DNA from: Bilabrum cf. latius
Taxonomy: Eukaryota > Bigyra: Bicosoecida > Bigyra > Bicosoecida
Assembly: GCA_965178125.1 (NCBI GenBank)
Contig: OZ237742.1
Span: forward strand, 1,116,001-1,180,000
Length of the DNA: 64,000 nucleotides
Direction of reading: 5' to 3'
Shown: piece by piece, positions 35,038-47,151 of the stretch
Layout: each line of letters begins with the position of its first letter
How positions within the stretch are numbered: position 1 is the stretch's first letter
Translations under genes and position numbers: made by a program
The notes under the pieces: generated by a model
Databases searched by the model: none
Told to the model about the DNA's origin: nothing
Seen by the model: only the letters and a program-made list of their open reading frames with translations

Positions 35038-36862
35038 TCAGTGCCCGCCCTGATAGTGCTCAGGATATTTGGCCACGTGCTCCTCTAGCTGCTCCTTCTG
35101 CTCCTTGAGGTGCCAAGGCATGTCACCGGCGTACACGTCCGTGAAGAGGTGCTCCATCCCCGGCTTGGGCTTGCCCTCGGCCGCGGTGAGCGCCTTGAGG
35201 ACCGCCCGCCTCTCGAGCTTCGAGGCGGCTTTCTCCTTCTCGTCGTCCCACCACCCCCGCCGCTCCAGGAACTGCCTCATGCGGAACACGGGGTTCATCT
35301 TGGCACGGAACCTGGCGATCTCCTCCGGCTCCCTGTACGCGGTCGAGTCGTCCGACGTGCTGTGGTGCCCCTCCCGGTACGCCATCGTCTCGATCAGCAC
35401 CGGCTTGCTCTCCTCGCTGGCGTACTTCCTGGCTTCTTTGGTGGCGTGCAGCACGGCAAACGTGTCGTTGCCATCCACCCGGATGGTCCTCATTCCGTAG
35501 GCCACTCCTCTGGGGGCGATCCCGTCGCCCCTGTACTGGTCCTCCGTGGGCGTGGAGATGGCGTACCCGTTGTTCCTGCACACGAAGATCACGGGGCACT
35601 CGAGCGTGCACGCGATGTTCATCCCGGCGTGGAAATCGCCCTCGCTGGCAGCGCCCTCGCCGAAGTAAACCACCGACACGCGGCCCTTGCCCTCTTGCTT
35701 GAGGGCGTACCCGACACCCGCCGCCTGAGGCACCTGCGTGGTCAGCGGTGAGCTGATGGTGAAGAAATTCAAGTCTTTGGAGCCGTAGTGCACGGGCATC
35801 TGTCTGCCCTTGCCCGGGTCGTCCTCGTTTGAGAAGCATTGGTCCGCGAAATCCTGCAGCGTGTACCCCCTCCACATCAGCACCCCGGCCTCCCTGTACT
35901 GCGCGTTGATCGGATCATCCGCCTCCAGCCCTGCCGCCGTGCCGATCTGCACCCCCTCCTCTCCCGCGTTCTGCATGTAGAACGATATGCGGCCCTGCCT
36001 CTGCGCGTCATAGAAGACCTTGTCCATGGCCATGACCCGCAGCATGTGCTGGTACATGCTGAGGACCTGGTCCCTGTCCAGACCGAGCATCTCGTCCGGC
36101 TCCTGGCTCAGACCCTCGCACAGCGTGCCGTCCTCCTGCACCATGCGGTACACAGGGATCCTATCTTGCTCGTCGGGGTTGATCGGTTCCAATGATGTCG
36201 TGATGGGGAGCACCATGCCACGCGCGAATTCGGCTGCGAAAATAGGCAACAAGGTCGGCAGTGTCGGGGAAATGAGCACGGTGAGTCTTGGAAGCGCGCA
36301 TATGTGCTTTTCTGGTGCGTTCTGGCGATGTAAGAAACAAACAGATGCATTTCGCAGTGTTCTAGAGTCTGCAGCTTGCAGATCTGCAGCACCGAATCAA
36401 CCTGCCTCGTGCCGCGAACTGCAACAGGACGTGCATCTTGGGGGAGCAGCCGGGAAGCGGGACATGCAGCAACACCCTACGGTCTCCTACGAATGTGAAT
36501 TGTTCCACATACCAAAATATTGGTGCCATTTTTTGCTACGCAACTCTTCCCAGCGCTGCTTCACGACCAAGCCAGACCTTGACGTGGCACTCCGATTCGG
36601 GCGACAAGGCCCATCCACCGCCGACGGCTTCACAAAATAGCCAGTACCACCATACCAGCCACATGTTAAATATACACACATATATTGCGTGAAGATTGTA
36701 CTCACTCTCCCCAACGATGGCATCTGACCGGCTGGACCTAGAGAAGCACCTGGTTTGCTGCAACCGAGCTGGTTCTAGTGGCTGCAGGCCACGCCAAGGT
36801 CGCTGCCCGCGAACCAACTAGCTACCAAGGCCAACCAATCGCTTTCGCAGCGCGGCAGCCAT
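35038..36862 (-). CDS. BCKDHA: Branched-chain 2-oxoacid dehydrogenase E1 component, alpha subunit
   Basis: Exons 36862-36706 and 36233-35038 (phase 1, GTGAGT...TTCGCAG, intron 472 bp); 450 aa; stop TGA. The mitochondrial matrix enzyme decarboxylates the 2-oxo acids of Leu, Ile and Val with ThDP. The N-terminus is a typical Arg/Leu/Gln-rich presequence (MAAALRKRLVGLGS...RCFSRSSR) containing the only UAG (36818). The core is highly conserved: RQGRISFYMQNAGEEG, QYREAGVLMWRGY, GKGRQMPVHYG, ThDP motif GEGAASEGDFHAG...NNGYAISTPT, phosphorylation-loop region YREGHHSTSDDSTAYR, and RRGWWDDEKEKA. Length fits the family. The partner E1-beta, E2 and E3 are not in this window. Confidence 0.96.
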
Positions 36863-37181
36863 ACTTTAGGGTTGGAAGAGCCAAACTTTGCCGCCGAAGA
36901 CATCTTGATTATGGGCGTTTGGATGTGCACCTCACAAACCATCAGAGTGAATTTTTGTCTGAAGCCTCTAGCACCCACTAGAGAGAAAGCCGGGGAATAA
37001 AACGACGATTGGAAGCCAAAGTCATACATCTCGTGGCGCTTTGTTTCGGTGGAGGCGCGCGCGCGCATACTGAAGCAGCGTCAGTCGAGCCGCACCGCCG
37101 GTCCTGGCGCCCCAACCGCAAGGAGCAGCAACGAGCGAGTTCGATGGGCCATCCGAACACACGACGCAATTGTATGAATAC
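36863..37181. other. Spacer between two minus-strand genes
   Basis: 319 bases with a (GC)n run near 37055-37064. An open frame here lacks family features. I see no other element. Confidence 0.4.
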
Positions 37182-39231
37182 TTAGCTTCCACTTCCGGCA
37201 CCGCTGCCGCCCGCTGCTGCCCCACCAGTCGCCGCACCCGGGTCAGCGGACGCACCGGGATCCGCACCCGGGACCCCCTCAGCCAAAATCGCCGCCATTG
37301 CCTTGCTCTTGGGGCCAGCGAGGTGCCCGCAGCGCACGATGTCGTTCTGCGTGCCCTCCTCGACCGTCCCAGGGGCGGTTACTGTGAGAGTGTAGATCAC
37401 GACCCGCTGCGACCATCCCTTGCTGTTGTCCCAGGTTGCAACCAGCACTCCATCCTCTGCCTCGGAGACGCCCGAGATCTCCACCATCTTGGCGTCGCTT
37501 CCCGGGTGTCCCTTCAGGCCGTACAGCTCCTGCATCCCCGACTTGTCCGTTGAGCTCTCCTTGAGGTCCTCCTGCTTGCCCCCTGGGAGGAGACCCTCGG
37601 CCGCCTTGCCAGTGGCCAGGTGAGCAGAGAACTCGATGTCCGCGGGGCGGGAGATCCAGCGGACGCGGAAGGAGTGCCCCTTGGGCACCTTACGGCGGAT
37701 TTCTTTCACCTTGCCCGAGTGGATGGTGATGTCGGGCGACCCCTTGGGGTAGAGGCCCCCGGGCACCTTGAGCTTGCCCCCGTACTCCGTGGGGACGTTT
37801 TGTTCCCCCCCCAGGAGCTCGAACAGCTCCTTCTTGTAGTCTGAGCCCACGACCTTGATCTTGCTGAGGGTGCGCTCGTCCAGGAAGGTGCTGACTACGG
37901 ACCAGATGGTGTGGAAGACGAAGGGGGCGTTGATGATGAGGAGCTTGCCCAGCGTCTCGGGGTAGTTGTCGCTGTCGATCTTGCTAATGGCAGACAGGAA
38001 GGAACGCGTGTTCGAGTCGAACATGCCCAGCGTAAGGCCCTCCGCGTCGAACACATTCGTCAGGGCCTCGGTCACGCGGCCGTCCTGCGGTGTGATGAGT
38101 GTATGGGGGTGTGACGAGCGTGTGCGGCGATACAACGAATCGCACGGAGATACCCATGGGTGAGGGGGCGGGAACGAAAGCGAGGAGCAGGCAGGTAACT
38201 GCAGCTCCCGTACCACTGGCATTCTGTGAATCGCGTGGCAGGTTAGTGTCACAAGAAGCGCGCGCAACGGCCGCTGTGCATTCATCTCACGTCGTCTTTC
38301 CTGATCTGCGTGCACGCCGACATGCGGGCCTGGTTGAACTCCTCCAGCATCTGCATGTGCCACTCGAGGAGCTTTTGCTGGGAGGTGATTGCTAGCAGGC
38401 CGGCGGTGTCGATCGCTCCGGTCTTTTCAAAATACACGGGGCGGTACTGCTCATCGCACAAATCGACATACGCGTGCGGGTAAAACCTCTGCAGCTCTGA
38501 CACGTGCGCGTCGATCACCTTGCTGCTCAGCATGCCTACGAACTGCCTAGGGTTGGTCTTCTTCCGCCAGGCGGCGCAATTTGTCATCATCTCGATGGCC
38601 TTGTCGAGGTCGTACTTGCGGGCTCGCAAGAACCGGGCGCTAACGGATTCGGTCGTCTCGTGGGGGGCCTTCACGGATTCGAGAACCTTGGCATCAATCT
38701 TTTTCGCGAACTACGCCAAGATCTGCGGGAATGACTCGGACGACGACAGCTGAAGTAGGGTGGAATCTTCGGCTTCACTGGCAGTATCGTGGCCGCAGTT
38801 CTGCTTCAGGTCGCTTGGCGACTGAAAGGCCTTGGCACGTCGCCTCCAGAAGGCGAAAGAGTGTAAACAATATGTTACAATCGCGGGGCTGAATTCTGCC
38901 TGAACCGCGAAGAGACCGCCTGAAGCTCCACAACAGGTTTCCACGATCAATCTTCCGGCAAGGTGCAGCCCACCGCCATTGCCAACACAGACGCACTATC
39001 CAGCCAGCGCAGCACTGATCGCAGTGCAAATAGAAAAGGCTTGCATATGCAACCAATTGTGCACTCGATAAGCACGCGCACTTGATAACGGGTAGCGACC
39101 ACCAAGCACACATAAGTTAGTAGTTCAACACTCACGTCTTTCTGTTCGTCTGAGAGATCATGCAAGTACCCAGAACCGTATTTCGACCATGAACTCGTAC
39201 CAGCTACCTTTGGTTGCGCAGCACCTGCCAT
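37182..39231 (-). CDS. SEC14-like (CRAL-TRIO) protein with GOLD domain
   Basis: Exons 39231-39136, 38821-38291, 38084-37182; phase 0 junctions; 509 aa; stop TAA. The UAG at 38711 lies in FPQILA-Q-FAKKID at the start of the CRAL-TRIO N-domain. Landmarks: VSARFLRARKYDLDKAIEM, then the lipid-binding domain (AAWRKKTNP, GLLAITSQQKLLEWHM, LGKLLIINAPFVF, SKIKVVGSDYKKEL, QNVPTEYGGKLKVPGG). The C-terminal GOLD domain follows: ITIHSGKVKEIRRKV, RVRWISRPADIEF, GVLVATWDNSKGW. The architecture is that of patellin/SEC14L proteins, which bind phosphoinositides and hydrophobic ligands at membranes. The tail is Gly/Ala-rich. An in-frame upstream ATG at 39306 would add 25 residues, and the exon 1/2 junction is chosen by phase and a TTTCAG acceptor. 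Confidence 0.86.
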
Positions 39232-39427
39232 TTTTGTGAAGATATGTCGCGTTTCTGCATGTCTTGGCGAGGACGATTCGGCCACACTAAGTGCACGTAA
39301 CCCCATTCGGCAAAAACGCCAAAAACACTCAGGCCTGCCCTCATCCTGAGGTCAACGGGGTTGATGGACCGGCGAGTTGTAACACAGAAAATGGTAGGCA
39401 TAATTCATTACGTATCGACGTCAACCA

Positions 39428-40814
39428 TCATCCCATCCGCAAGAGATAGTCCCCGTTCAGCGTCACGTACCGCACCCAAGGCACGGCCTGGTACCCAGAT
39501 GCCTCGGTCACCCGCAGGTACCTCACCTGCAGCCCGCTCACCGTGAAGTATGGAATCTCGAAACGGACTCGGATGGGCTTGGTTCTCCAAGCGTTCTCCT
39601 CCGCGTCGTCCTCGGCCTCTACGGAAGGCAGCCCCAGGTGCGCCCTCATCAGCACCTCCTTGCCCCCCGTCAGCTGCGGGATGGTCCACTTGAGGCACTC
39701 TAGGTCGGGCACGTACGTCACCCTGCCTACCGTAGCACGGAAGGCGGGCGAGTCCACGTCAGGGGGCACAGGGATGAGGATTTCAACGCCGTTCGCCACG
39801 GTCCTGTTCTTGTAATTCGACTTTGCCTTGACGCTGTACTGCAGCCTGGACCTGCCCTGCCTCTCTACCACTGTCTCTACCCAGATGAGCGGCTTCACGT
39901 GCGTGTTGAGCCTGTAGGACATGAGCTCAAACTCTCCGTCGGGGGGCGTGAAGGAGATGGTGCGGTCGTGCTCGAACTGGGCCAGCCGCACGCATTGGTG
40001 GAACTTGACGTCCTCGAGCTCGACCGACTTGGCGGTGGCACGGCGGCCCGTGGCTTGGAACATGAGCTTGTCGTTGAGGCCTAGCTTGAGGTTGGGCATC
40101 CCTGAGAGGTAGCACTTCATCTTGAGGGCGCCTTCTATCTCGCTGCTCATCACCTTGCCACCGGCAGAGACGATGAGGTGCAGCCGCTCCTCGACGTCCA
40201 AGTAGACCTCCTCTTTGGGGTGCGTGATGCCCTCGGGCCGCCAGCTGACCATGTTGGTGACCGCTTGCGGCGGCTTGACCTTTTCTCGAGCGAGCACGTG
40301 GGATTCCGTGGTGATGTACTCCTTCAGCACCCCGGCCTCGGCAATCTGCGGGTACCCGAAATCCATCGTCTCGTCCAGCAGCTCGTACAGAATCACGAAA
40401 TTGTCACGAATGCTTTCCTCCTCAACGTTTCCGAAGTAATCATGCATTACTTCAGTCAGTTTGTGCAAGAAATACAATACCATCGTGATGTTGCTATTTC
40501 TGCGCGTCACGGCAAGCAGAAGCACGTTGCTGTGGCGGATCCACGCAAACGTGTATCCCCCTTCAGTGTACACAGGCTTCAAATCGTTACCATCGCTTTC
40601 TTGAATCTTTTGACTGAAACTGCGAATGGGAGGAAGGGGCGTATGCGTGCAAAGAACTGGCTACCTGCACAAACATGCTGCCGCATTGCTGCACGCCGGC
40701 AGCTCTGCATGGCACTTACCTATCCGCGATCCCTCTGGAAACATCCCCTCTATAATTGCGCGAGATAAGAATTTTGCCTTTCTGGTCCAAGACATAAATG
40801 GCGGAGCACACCAT
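39428..40814 (-). CDS. AP1M1: AP-1 clathrin adaptor complex, mu subunit
   Basis: Exons 40814-40720 and 40613-39428 (intron 106 bp, GTAAG...TTTCAG); 426 aa (family about 423); stop TGA. Longin-type N-terminus (SAIYVLDQKGKILIS, NYRGDV, FAWIRHSNVLLLAV, EEESIRDNFVILYELLDE, DFGYPQ). Then the mu-homology domain: YLDVEERLHLIVS, GALKMKCYLSGMPNLKLGLND, DVKFHQCVRLAQFEHDRTISF, PDGEFELMSYRL and the terminal GYQAVPWVRYVTLNGDYLLR. It recognises YxxPhi cargo at the trans-Golgi network/endosomes. No UAG occurs in this gene, consistent with a conserved, highly expressed protein; Gln is coded by CAA/CAG. The N-terminal region is slightly shorter than in animals around the first splice site. Confidence 0.95.
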
Positions 40815-41212
40815 CAGAGCAGATGTCAAGTCGTGGCGGCACGGGTGCTGTCACTCCCTTGCTGAGAATCTAGTTGGTGATACAACCAGCCTGCAACGTC
40901 ACTTTACAAGGAATCTATCAGCAGAATTTCGAGATGTGGCCTAACGTGCTTCAATTTGTACCCTTGAAAGCAGGCTCTCTACTTTGTAAAATCCAGCGGA
41001 GGCCGGACTTGTCGGCGAACCCTCAGCGAAGCGCAACGAACCTTCGAAAAGCACCGCGGTCCGCAGCGTCTTAAACCAGAATTTCCTTCCTTCCTTCTGC
41101 CGCTGCTGCTGATTTCTGGGTGGGCATGGCCAAAAGGATGGTTTCATAATCTGATATTTGTTAGGTGCTTAGAATTATTCTGAGTGTGATGATAGCTCGA
41201 TAATCAATACTC

Positions 41213-41243
41213 GTTCATTCGTTTGTTCGTTCGTTCGTTCGTT
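41213..41243. repeat. (GTTC)n-like microsatellite
   Basis: About seven tetranucleotide units, imperfect at the left end. Confidence 0.85.
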
Positions 41244-41429
41244 GATGGATGATGATGCGGCTCTGTCGATCAGCGGCTTGTTGCTTCACTCAGTCAGTAC
41301 TACGCTACTCTCGCGTCGCTGCCAGTTGCCATGCGACCAGCGGGGGCGAGCAACCACCCGCGCGGCTCTCTACATCATCTCGTCGTCGCCGTCTGCTCTC
41401 GTACCTAGCTAGCACCTTCTCCTCGTAGT

Positions 41430-41602
41430 CTCCTCTTTCCGTGGCGCTGTGGCTTTGGCTGGTGGTTCCCTGGACCTTGGACAGGCGGCACGGACCTTTC
41501 AAGCCGCTAGGGGACTACCTGCCACTGGACACGGGATCTACACTGGGCCCCTCCCGCGGCCGTTCGCCCATCGAAAGCCTCAAGGGACACCCAATGGCCC
41601 AG
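41430..41602 (+). repeat. Diverged third copy of the 340-bp repeat family
   Basis: Shares the right half of the 13323/15408 repeats, including CCGTGGCGCTGTGG, ACACTGGGCCCC, GTTCGCCCATCGAA and GGGACACCCA, with many substitutions. It continues into ATGGCCCAG, which also follows copy B. It shows the family is dispersed and of mixed age. Confidence 0.8.
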
Positions 41603-42318
41603 TTATTAGAGCCTTGAGTCCGCATCACCCCCACCATTACTCGCTGGGCCCCGCCGGAGCCGTTGGCCTCCCAGACCGCTCGAAGCTCTGGAATGGAGCC
41701 CGTCCCCACCGTGGCCCGCAGGATTCCGCCGCAGTGACCCGTACCGCTTCCATCTGTCAATAGCCTGCCGGAAACGCGAGGCCCTGCTGGTGACCATCTA
41801 GATATGCCTGCAAGTACTGCCGAGATCCGAAGTACTTTCAAGTAGAGCTGTAGGTCAGCAGGACCCCATAGGAGCAAAGCTAAGGACCAATGGATACATT
41901 GGATCTGGACAGGAAGCGACAGCAGCTTCATGACCAGGAGCTCGTGCTGTCGCCGCAGTCCTGCTTTGCTGCAACCGATCGGGCTTAGTATCTTATTAAG
42001 ACCTGACATGCCATGCCCTGGCATGCCATGCCATGAAGAGACCAAAGAATCAGCAAGTTCAGAGTGCCCTAGTGGCTTGAGGTTTCACGCAGCCCATCGC
42101 GTCGCAGGGCCACGTAAATTCCTCCTCGAGTGTCGCACTTACAGCAAGCTTGTTCGATGCACTCGCAGGGAGGCATCCTTACTAGATTGGAGACCTGAGC
42201 GTGCGTGCTAATCTCCTTGTATAGCTTTATAGCAACCACGGCATGGAATCAAGCCATTGCGTAGGGAGCGCTCTCAGTGCCAACCTAGGCAACCTACAAC
42301 AAGAAAGAAAATCCCAAA

Positions 42319-45300
42319 TCACGAGCCTGACTCTTCGCACAGATGCACCCCATCTGCCGGTCTGACATCTGCCACATAGCTCTCGCCAGGACCCGGGCGC
42401 TCCCAGTCGATGAGTTTCCGCAGCTCTGCATCGCTCGGGGTGCGTGCCTGTTTCCCCACTAAAGTCCATGCAACTGCCTGCAAGTGAGGAATACCGAACT
42501 CCCAGAAGTCTCTACCAGAAATCACGCGTATCCCTGCCTCCTCAATCTCATACTTGTCCTTTGGAGTTGTTGCAGACAGCCACACAGGTACGTGGTGCCA
42601 CTCCTCGATGTGCTGCAGATTGGCGGCATTCTTCAATGCATCTAGGACAGGGGCGTGCACTCCTTTCTTTGTTGACGTTGGGATCGGTTTGTCCCATGAG
42701 TCCCGCAGCAAGGTGGCATCCGTCAGCTAAATCTCGTCGGAGCGGGCTGCCTTGACCTGAGCTCGTATCACGTACGCCACCTTGGATCCCGGTGCAATGC
42801 ACACTGCCACGAGGTCGCACTTGCGTCTGTCTGGCTTTTCGACCATCACTGTATTGACCGGAACCTCAACAGGAGTCTTATTCTTGAATAGCTTCGACAG
42901 CGGAAGCTTTGGGAGCTGCACGCGAGGTGATGCCGGCTCCCCTCCTCCCGGTGAGCTACCGTTGCTAGAAGCAATCGACGACTGGTCCAGCGATGACTCG
43001 TCACCATCCTCATCGCGATCCACCACGCGACTACTGGATGCCTCGAACGACACATCACAATCCAGTACGCGACATGCCAGAGTACCACGCAAGCCATCCA
43101 CTAGCTGGTCAAGTCCGTGCAACGCCAGTCCTTCGGCGACAAGGTTCTCAATAACGATCCTTCCATAGAACCCATCGGGCCGTTGCAAAGCCATCATCTC
43201 CAAAGTATGCAACAGGTTGCCGACACCACGCATGAGCTGGTTCGCGACACTCAACAAGAGTGGCGACGAAAACTGCACCTATTCGAGGCCCTCGCGCGGT
43301 GGGTCTCGTCTGACTTGGATGATCCCATGAGACGTGAGAAGCTCCAGGAGATCATCTCCGGCCTCGTACTTTGGCACATCTTTGCGATTCGACAGCCTGT
43401 TTTTTTCGATGGCTTCCTTGAGACACTCTTGATTCACCGGTACCCACCTCTCGTGGAAGGCTTCAATGGAGTCCTAGAGAATGTCGGGATGCTCTTCCAG
43501 GGTAGCCCCAACGAGCCAACCAAAAAACAAGCTCGCACCAGGATCGGTCCGAAACTTATACAGCAACTACTTGAGCACCGCATCATTGAACTTGTCGCCA
43601 TCTAATGCTACGATCAGGAAGCGCGGTATTCCACCGGAGAGGTACTCGGCGTCGCTCACCAAAGCTTCTCCAGCCCTCACCTATTTGTCCCAGTCTGGGA
43701 TGGCCTTCTTCAACTACAAGGCATCATCACGAGTCATCAATCTGAAGGATGGTTGCACCGGGGCGTGTCTGTCCAGCGTGACGTACCCGGCGGCTTCAAC
43801 TGTGGGTGTCTTACCTTCCAGGAGCTGCTGGGCGACAAAGCTCTGAATGCTGATAGATGCCCCACTCGCCGAATTCAAGTCAAAGTGCCCGATCATGTGA
43901 GCAGCTTCGACCACCGGCATCCCGTTCGTGATTGGCTCTGGCGATATCTTGTGGTCATGGAACTTGTTCCCGCGGAACATGTACGCTGCCGTCCGAGACC
44001 ACGACCCACTAAGACGCACGATTCCATTGGCCATGTACTCTTCGGATAATTCGTTCAGCTGCTGCACCACTTCTCTTTCGAACAGAACACGCTGGTCGCC
44101 ATACACGGTAATCTCATCGATCAGCAGCACCGGATGCATCCGATGTGCCTTGCACCACTTCATGAAGGTGATGCCACGGTTCACTCCCGGCTGCATCGAG
44201 TCTGCCCAAGCGGGCAGTTTCCCCTGATCATCCAGCAGGACACCAGTCTTCAAGCAAGCAGCAGCCATGTGCGACAAAGGTGTCATGGGTGCAGCCTGAC
44301 TGACGAACGCAGGAATGACCCGGACACCTTCATTTGCAAAGTCCAGAATGGCAGCCGCCTACCCAATGCAGCGCATGATCTGCGTCTTGCCAATACCCCG
44401 GCTTCCAGCAATAACGCGGCAGCGATTGAAGTGGTGCTTACGAGTCCCCTTGATGTATTCAATAAGGATCTGGATGGTACTCAGCGCTACCCCCTCTCGC
44501 TTAGAACCGGGGTGTCCTGTCAGCACAGTCCGGACAGGTCTATTGTCGGGCGAGGCAGTCATGAAATCAGCGTGCTGCAGAACCGATACTGCTTCAAGCA
44601 AATTCTCAGCAGCGGCCCTGGCATTCGTGACATCGTCAAGCGACCCTTTCTGCATCAGATACTCCCGCAAAGCCTTTCCCTGGTAAACAGGAGCCCTGCT
44701 ATTCCAACTGCTGGTTGCGTCAGCTCCCTTGCTTCTACCGACCGACCCATCTGTCCCGTTGAAATCGACACCGAGCTATGATTCCACACGCTAGCAGATT
44801 GCATCGACACTTGTTCGAGACCACGTCTCGACTTGGCTGGACTGCAGCTGCTCTAGGGTTGCTATCCCGGTCTCTTCCAAACGTTTCATATCCGCAAAGG
44901 GGTCCGCATTCCATCGCTCCGTCTCCCTTTCTTGGCGTTCCTTCACCCTTTCTTGGCGTTCCTTCTCCCTTTCTTGGCGTTCCTTCTCCATTTCTTGGTT
45001 CTCCTACTCCACCTTACCTGCAAGACGCACATCTTCGTTCAAGCGGCTCACAACGGCTGCTAGCTGCGCGCGACTGTCAGGAGACGTGAATAACGTTGCT
45101 ACGTGCTCATCGGACAGCAATGCAAGCACCGTATCAGATGTGCTAGGCGCTGCAAGCAGATCATACACAGCTTTGCTGCTGTCATCGTCCAATTGTTTCC
45201 GCCTCTCATATTCCCTTCCAGATGCACCATCCAGGAGCGATGCAGCCGCTCGAGATATCGTACCAGGACTTGCTCCTTTCCGTGTCGAAGAAACTGCAAT

Positions 45301-45639
45301 AGAAAAGCACTAGCCTATTAAGTCGACTAAAGCAGCCAAAAACTGCTTCTTCTGGTCAACCCCCCAGCCGTGCCTCACGTGAGTAATAGTGTACACGGCC
45401 TCAATATCAGCGACGCTGCACGTTGCTGCTTCGAGGGCATCGACGGCAACTTGAAAAGGATCGGCAATATTGAACCCAGTCGCGTTGCGATGCAAACCAG
45501 ATCCCGCAGTCATACCAGAGCTGGTGCTAGCCAAACGGCACTGCATCCAGTCTCTTCGCCATGCAGGCCTGCTCCCCGCGACGGTGGCCTGTTGGAGCAG
45601 TTGTGCGCGCAACGAACTTCGAACTGCGACATAGATCAT
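42319..45639 (-). CDS. Large P-loop NTPase with possible C-terminal nuclease domain
   Basis: Single exon, 1,106 aa, stop TGA; ATG 45639 is immediately preceded by an in-frame TAA. Eleven UAGs (45310, 45004, 44791, 44776, 44359, 43714, 43681, 43567, 43485, 43279, 42727). Residues 1-200 are low complexity. A charged coiled coil of KERQER repeats lies near residues 215-240. A P-loop follows (IAGSRGIGKTQI), then a Walker-B-like HPVLLIDEITVYG and a sensor-like VRLSGSWSRTA. The C-terminal 250 residues contain RKCDLVAVC and VAYVIRAQVKAARS, which could be the D...QxK core of a restriction-endonuclease fold. The P-loop-plus-nuclease layout recalls Crinkler-type and STAND-like NTPases of microbial eukaryotes; that assignment is inference. 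No transposase motif was seen. Confidence 0.75.
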
Positions 45640-45997
45640 TTACAGATCAGCATTTACTGACTCATGGAGGAAAGCTACAACATCTTGATCACTCGCATAC
45701 GGGAAGTGCGAGCAAACGCGATTCTGTTGCTCACCACGTGGCGAGGTACAAATCCGTACTAGCTACTTGATACTATTGAAACGCCGACGACAGCCTTGCA
45801 TCGTACAGACAGATTTATGAAAAGGGCAGAAGAGGCGATTCAGATGCGTTCAGCCAGCGAGCAATATTGGTGTGGTTGAACGAGGTTCCCGGTTCCGCAA
45901 AATGGGACGCGGCGCCAGCTTCACGGTCCGAAGTCGGATTTAACTGTTAATAGCGACTGTTCTAGAGCATCTCACTGTACCACCATCTAAAGAAAGC
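45640..45997. promoter_or_regulatory. Divergent intergenic region (shared promoter interval)
   Basis: 358 bases between the start codons of the P-loop NTPase (leftward) and the giant BRCT-like protein (rightward). Both promoters must lie here. I see no clear TATA box or palindromic operator. Confidence 0.5.
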
Positions 45998-47089
45998 ATG
46001 GAGAGTATTGCAGGAGATGACTCGCAGGAGCATGTTATGATGGACTTGTTTGGAACAGCCAAAACGCAGCAAACTCCCTAGGATGCTGAGGTGGCTGGCG
46101 GTGAGAAGTCTCATGGGCAGCAAGAGGATGTTTTGCAAGAACCGCGTGGATTGTCTGGTATTCATGATAGTGACTCCCAAGATCGGGAAGGATTGGACCG
46201 GGTTCGATCTCAGAGGGCACTAGCGCCTCCGCCGGATCCAGCAGCATCTAGGGAGCAGGTGCTCGGACCTGGCACTCCGGGAAAGTAGGACCAAGCATCC
46301 ACGCCTAGCCTATCAAAAAAAGCTAACACTTCTAGAAAGCCGCAAATCGTGAGCCCCGGTTCAACTGCGTCATCGTTGCGAACCACGGGCACCGAATAGC
46401 AGCAAGCGATGCGGCACAGGCTCCAGGTCGAGGCGCGCGAGTCGATGGCCGGCGAGCCCGCTTACCGGCAGCAAAAGTGGGAAAATGACGCGCTAGTAGC
46501 ACCCATAGCATCTGGGCCAATCGCTAAGGCAGTGACGCCGCCGCAGTAGTAGCACGCACGCAATCTCGCTAGCGGGGGACTGCTGCCTGTCGTGCCAGCT
46601 ACTGGCAGTGGCAGCTGTGCATCGGCGACAGCAGGCGCTGGAAGCCAGCAGGCTCCCAGCACATCTGAGTCTAGCAGCGCGCCCCCTTCCAGCCAGAGCG
46701 CGGTTATGCACCACCGTGCAGTGCAGAAGGAAGAGGAGGCCGATTTGGCGGCTGCTGCCACTGTGCTAGGGCAGGCAGGGCGCCAGGCCTTACCAGCGGG
46801 AGAAGGGATAGCGGCGGTCAGAGACCCGGGCACGCCCTCCACGGTCCCAGTGCACGACACGAATGGCAGGCGTGGTCGGGCTGGAGCGGGTGCTTCTGCC
46901 AGCAGTCAGGGTGGCAATGGTAGTGGAGGTGGGCACCATGCTACTCATGTAGGTGCAGCAGTGGCAAGGGCTCTTCAGATGGGCCCTGCGTCGCTTTCCG
47001 AGGCAACGCCGGTCCTGCCTGGGCCTGGGGAGCTTGCTTCGCCCTTCCGACCCAAGCAATAGCCCGGATCTTCGTCATCGTCCTCTTCT

Positions 47090-47151
<62 letters not shown>

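Larger units (their letters stand above)
40815..42318. other. 1.5-kb intergenic spacer with repeats
   Basis: It contains a GTTC-type microsatellite and a diverged copy of the 340-bp repeat family (listed separately), plus a short CATGCC-rich imperfect palindrome near 42007-42034. I see no gene. Confidence 0.6.

Noticed and set aside
42007-42034. CATGCC-rich imperfect palindrome
   Set aside because: Too short and imperfect, no neighbouring gene to regulate; reported only within the spacer.
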